This document shows positions 61,388-64,000 of a stretch of 64,000 nt of DNA, one piece after another; within the stretch, counting starts at the first letter, position 1; each line of letters begins with the position of its first letter. The position numbers were made by a program, and so were the translations under genes. The stretch comes from Falsiroseomonas sp051859025 (GTDB lineage: Bacteria; Pseudomonadota; Alphaproteobacteria; Acetobacterales; Acetobacteraceae), in contig NZ_JBHYGL010000006.1 of the NCBI RefSeq assembly GCF_051859025.1, forward strand, positions 1 through 64,000. Direction: 5' to 3'. Under the pieces are notes generated by a model that had not been told where the DNA came from, did not search any database, and saw only the letters and a list, made by a program, of their open reading frames with translations.

Positions 61388-62167
61388 TCAATAGGCCGAT
61401 CTGCCGCCATCGGCGGGAATGGTGGCGCCTGTGATCATCCGCGCGGCGTCGCTGGCCAGGAACACCGCCGTCGCCGCGATATGCTCGGGATCGCCGATCC
61501 AGAAGGGATATTCCTTCATGCGGTTCACGGGGTCCTGCGGATCGCGCCCCGGCACTGCCGCTTCCTCCAGCGTACCGAAGGTGCGGATGACGCGTTCCGT
61601 CATCACGCGGCCGGAGGCGATGCAGTTCACCCGCACGCCCTGCTTCGCGTAATGCCCCGCCAGCGCGCGCGTCAGCGACAGGATCGCGCCCTTGGCCGCG
61701 CTGTAGCAATGCGCGGGGTTGGCGCCCCGCAGCGCCGCGCCGGAGGACATGTTGATCACCGCGCCCCCGCCCGCCGCAATGATGTGCGGGATGGCGTGGC
61801 GGCAGCACAGGAAGGTGCCCCGCAAATCGAGGTTGATGGTGCGATCGAAGGCCTCCAGCGGCACTTCCGTCACCGGCCCGTCCGCGGGGTCCGTGCCACC
61901 CGCGGTGTTGTAGAGGAAATCGATCCGCCCGAAGCGCGCCACCGCCGCCGCCACCCCGGCCGCGACGCTCTCATCGCTCGTCACATCCATCGTCACGGCC
62001 AGCGCCTGGCCGCCGGCCTCGGTCACGGATCGCGCCGCCGCCTCCGCGCGGTCCGCCATCACATCCGCGACCACCACTGCCGCCCCCGCCTGCGCGAAGG
62101 CCCGCGCGGCCGCGCTGCCGATCCCGCCGCCACCGCCGGAGATGAAGGCAACCTTCCCCGCCAGCAT
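61388..62167 (-). CDS. Short-chain dehydrogenase/reductase
   Basis: 259 residues. ISGGGGGIGSAAARAFAQAG, YNTAGGTDPADGP, INMSSGAALRG (Ser), CYSAAKGAILSLTRALAGHY (Tyr-Lys), ITGATIPADGG. Active site complete. ATG at 62167 overlaps the stop of the polysaccharide-deacetylase-type gene. Confidence 0.92.
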   Translation of the reverse strand: MLAGKVAFISGGGGGIGSAAARAFAQAGAAVVVADVMADRAEAAARSVTEAGGQALAVTMDVTSDESVAAGVAAAVARFGRIDFLYNTAGGTDPADGPVTEVPLEAFDRTINLDLRGTFLCCRHAIPHIIAAGGGAVINMSSGAALRGANPAHCYSAAKGAILSLTRALAGHYAKQGVRVNCIASGRVMTERVIRTFGTLEEAAVPGRDPQDPVNRMKEYPFWIGDPEHIAATAVFLASDAARMITGATIPADGGRSAY

Positions 62168-63009
62168 CACGCGATCCCCGCCTTCACACGATCCCGATAC
62201 TCCTGCTGCACCTGTTCCAGCGTGTGGAACTCCGCGCCCATCTTCGTGACGCCGTCGATCAGCTTCTCCAGCATCATCATCCGATGCCCGCGGCCAATGA
62301 CGTAGGGGTGGAAGGTGAAGACCAGCATCCCCCATTCATTCGTGCGGGTCATGTATTCGAAATCCGCCAGCCAGTTCTCCAGCACCGCATTCGCATTCGC
62401 CAGGCCCGGCATCACCGCGCCGCCGACCCGAAAGAATTCGAAATGCGGATGGTCGTCCAGCGACCAGGAGATCGGGATCTCCACCAGATCCGTCACCTCC
62501 CCGAATTGCAGCGGTGCGTCCGCGACGCAGACATCGCCGCGCCGCGCGAAATAGGGCTGGCAGTCATGCCCCATCATGCTGCTGTCATATTGGCAGCCAT
62601 GCTCGCGGATCAGGTCGATGGTGCGGTCACTGAGGTCCCAGGAGGGCGAGCGATAGCCCACCGGCCCCTTGCCCTGCAGCTGCTTGATCGCCTCCACCGC
62701 CAGCGCGAATTCATCGGCCTCCTTCGTCGCCTCCAGCGCGGCGGGCGGCACATGGCTCCAGCCATGATGGCCGATCTCATGCCCTTCGCGCAGGATGCGC
62801 TCGCAGGCCTGCGGATAGGTCTTGATGACGACCCCCGGCACATACCAGCTCGCCTTGATGCCGCGGCTGCCCAGCAGGTCCAGGATCCGCCCCGCGCCCA
62901 CCACGCCGAATTCGCCGCGCGACACCGGCGTCGGCGTCGTCATGCCGCGGGATGCGAAGCCCGACCAGGTATCGAAATCGAACGAGAGGCAGGCGATGTG
63001 GCGTGGCAT
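62167..63009 (-). CDS. NodB-type polysaccharide deacetylase / allantoinase-like hydrolase
   Basis: 280 residues. NodB fold: first Asp in CLSFDFDTWSGF, metal His pair in GHEIGHHGWSHVPP, RSPSWDLSDRTIDLIREHG, and C-terminal FTFHPYVIGRGHRM. Resembles PuuE-like amidohydrolases rather than chitin deacetylases; no signal peptide. First gene of the operon; ATG 63009 is preferred to a TTG six bases upstream. Confidence 0.87.
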   Translation of the reverse strand: MPRHIACLSFDFDTWSGFASRGMTTPTPVSRGEFGVVGAGRILDLLGSRGIKASWYVPGVVIKTYPQACERILREGHEIGHHGWSHVPPAALEATKEADEFALAVEAIKQLQGKGPVGYRSPSWDLSDRTIDLIREHGCQYDSSMMGHDCQPYFARRGDVCVADAPLQFGEVTDLVEIPISWSLDDHPHFEFFRVGGAVMPGLANANAVLENWLADFEYMTRTNEWGMLVFTFHPYVIGRGHRMMMLEKLIDGVTKMGAEFHTLEQVQQEYRDRVKAGIA

Positions 63010-63135
63010 GGGCAACTCCCGCAGGCGCGCGCAGGGCCTCGCGCCGCGTGCATGACGTGACTATCCTTCGTCGAGCATGAACGCCGCCCCCCCACGCCGC
63101 AAGGCGTTGCCCCTGCAACACTCGGCCGTTGCCTG

Positions 63136-64000
63136 ATGGGCATACCCGCCTGGGTCGCTGCGCTGTCGGCCACGTTGCTGATGCAGACCGTTGCCTCCTT
63201 CCTCACGCAATCCCTGCCCGTGGTCGCGCCGCTCATCACCGCCAGCGCGGGGCTGCCGCCGGAGGCGATCGGCAACCTCGCGGCCCTCGTCGCGCTGGGC
63301 ACCGTGCTGTTCCTGCTGCTGGGCGGGCCCTTCCTGGCGCGCTTCGGCCCGGTGAGGACCTTGCAGGCAGGCGCGGCGCTTTCCGCAATCGCCATGCTGG
63401 TGGCGGCCACGGGATCGCCAGCGGCGCTGGTGCTGGCCTCCCTCCTCCTCGGCATCGGCTACGGGCCTTCGCCGCCCGCGGGCAGCCGCATCCTGGCGGC
63501 GACGGCGCCGCCCGGCCACCGCACGTTGATCTTCTCCGTCAAGCAGGCCGGCGCACCGCTGGGTGGCGCGCTGGCGGGCCTCGCTACCGCGCCGCTCGCC
63601 GCGCATTTCGGCTGGGTGACGGCGCTGCTGGCGACCATCGCCGTCGCGCTGCTGGCCGCCGCCATTATCCAGCCGCTGGAACGCACGCTCGACGTCGAAC
63701 GCGATCCGACGCAGCGCATCACGCTGCTCACGCTGTTCCGCCGTTCCACCTGGCTGGCGCCCATCGCCGCACTCGGCCTGCATCGCGCCCTGCCGCCGCT
63801 GACCGTGCTGGCGATGAGCTTCGCGACGCTGCAGGGCTGCCTCTTCACCTTCACCGTCACCTGGCTGACGCTGGACCACGGCATCGGCCTGGTGCAGGCG
63901 GGCACCGCCTTCGCCTGCATGCAGGGCGCGGGTGTGGTGGCGCGCATCCTGCTGGGCTGGCTCGCAGACCGCACGGGCCAGCCTTCGCTCAACCTGCTGG
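63136..64000 (+). CDS. MFS transporter, N-terminal part
   Basis: At least 288 residues, truncated by the window edge. Nine or so membrane segments are seen; TM1 LSATLLMQTVASFLTQS, TM4 LLLGIGYGPSPPAGSRILAA, and a cytoplasmic loop SVKQAGAPLGGALAG, typical of 12-TM major facilitator permeases. Divergent from the deacetylase operon, it may import or export the pathway's substrate. Confidence 0.85.
   Translation, partial: MGIPAWVAALSATLLMQTVASFLTQSLPVVAPLITASAGLPPEAIGNLAALVALGTVLFLLLGGPFLARFGPVRTLQAGAALSAIAMLVAATGSPAALVLASLLLGIGYGPSPPAGSRILAATAPPGHRTLIFSVKQAGAPLGGALAGLATAPLAAHFGWVTALLATIAVALLAAAIIQPLERTLDVERDPTQRITLLTLFRRSTWLAPIAALGLHRALPPLTVLAMSFATLQGCLFTFTVTWLTLDHGIGLVQAGTAFACMQGAGVVARILLGWLADRTGQPSLNLL

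Noticed and set aside
63077..63136. Upstream ATG at 63077 as the MFS start
   Set aside because: That frame ends at a TGA after about 19 codons and is not in frame with the transporter.

Overview
The window is very GC-rich DNA with dense, often overlapping genes. Its gene families point to an alphaproteobacterium of the Acetobacteraceae (Roseomonas-like): Usg, COX15-type heme A synthase, CIRCE-controlled groESL, plant-type glutamate-cysteine ligase, many orphan Bug-type solute receptors and a perfect GTTC-N7-GTTC (alphaproteobacterial LexA-type) box. This assignment comes from the sequence only. Two runs of 100 Ns (2768-2867 and 29191-29290) are assembly gaps, and both lie inside tandem repeats.

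Region 1 (1-24.7 kb) is mostly chromosomal housekeeping: groES-groL behind two CIRCE operators, usg, a VTT membrane protein and a GT2 glycosyltransferase, ctaA coupled to a five-PAS histidine kinase, tldD, a class V aminotransferase flanked on both sides by copies of a four-hairpin intergenic element, a Bug receptor plus mannonate-dehydratase-like gene divergent from a GntR regulator, gshA, rsmE, ubiA, a methyltransferase, a YD-repeat mini-protein, a WD40-cytochrome c fusion, a creatininase-family enzyme, a serralysin-type protease, tRNA-Gln(TTG), and a MerR regulator divergent from a P1B metal ATPase with a 19-bp-spacer promoter.

Region 2 (24.7-38.8 kb) is the most interesting part. It is a compact, almost entirely one-stranded podovirus (T7-type) late cassette: a gp7.3-like small protein, portal, scaffold, major capsid, two tail tube/nozzle proteins, a small internal protein, a beta-helix tailspike, a probable small terminase subunit, the large terminase, a one-TM membrane protein and a SleB-type endolysin. 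It has no integrase, polymerase or replication genes. It starts at a well-formed promoter whose start point coincides with a LexA-type box, divergent from a LexA-like S24 repressor with an intact Ala-Gly cleavage site and Ser/Lys dyad. The content fits either a defective prophage or a domesticated, DNA-damage-inducible particle such as a gene-transfer-agent-like element.

Region 3 (38.8-64 kb) is catabolic and transport territory: DUF952 and DUF4189-like proteins, an orphan Bug receptor, a peptide-type ABC binding protein next to an amidase, a UxaA-family dehydratase, an SDR, a ThDP enzyme coupled to HyuB/HyuA, an aminotransferase of the BCAT fold, an epoxide-hydrolase-like enzyme, a VOC dioxygenase, a CBS protein, then two convergent operons (56.2-59.0 kb plus strand; 63.0-59.0 kb minus strand) that each carry a Bug receptor and a paralogous alpha/beta hydrolase. 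A truncated MFS gene runs off the right edge.
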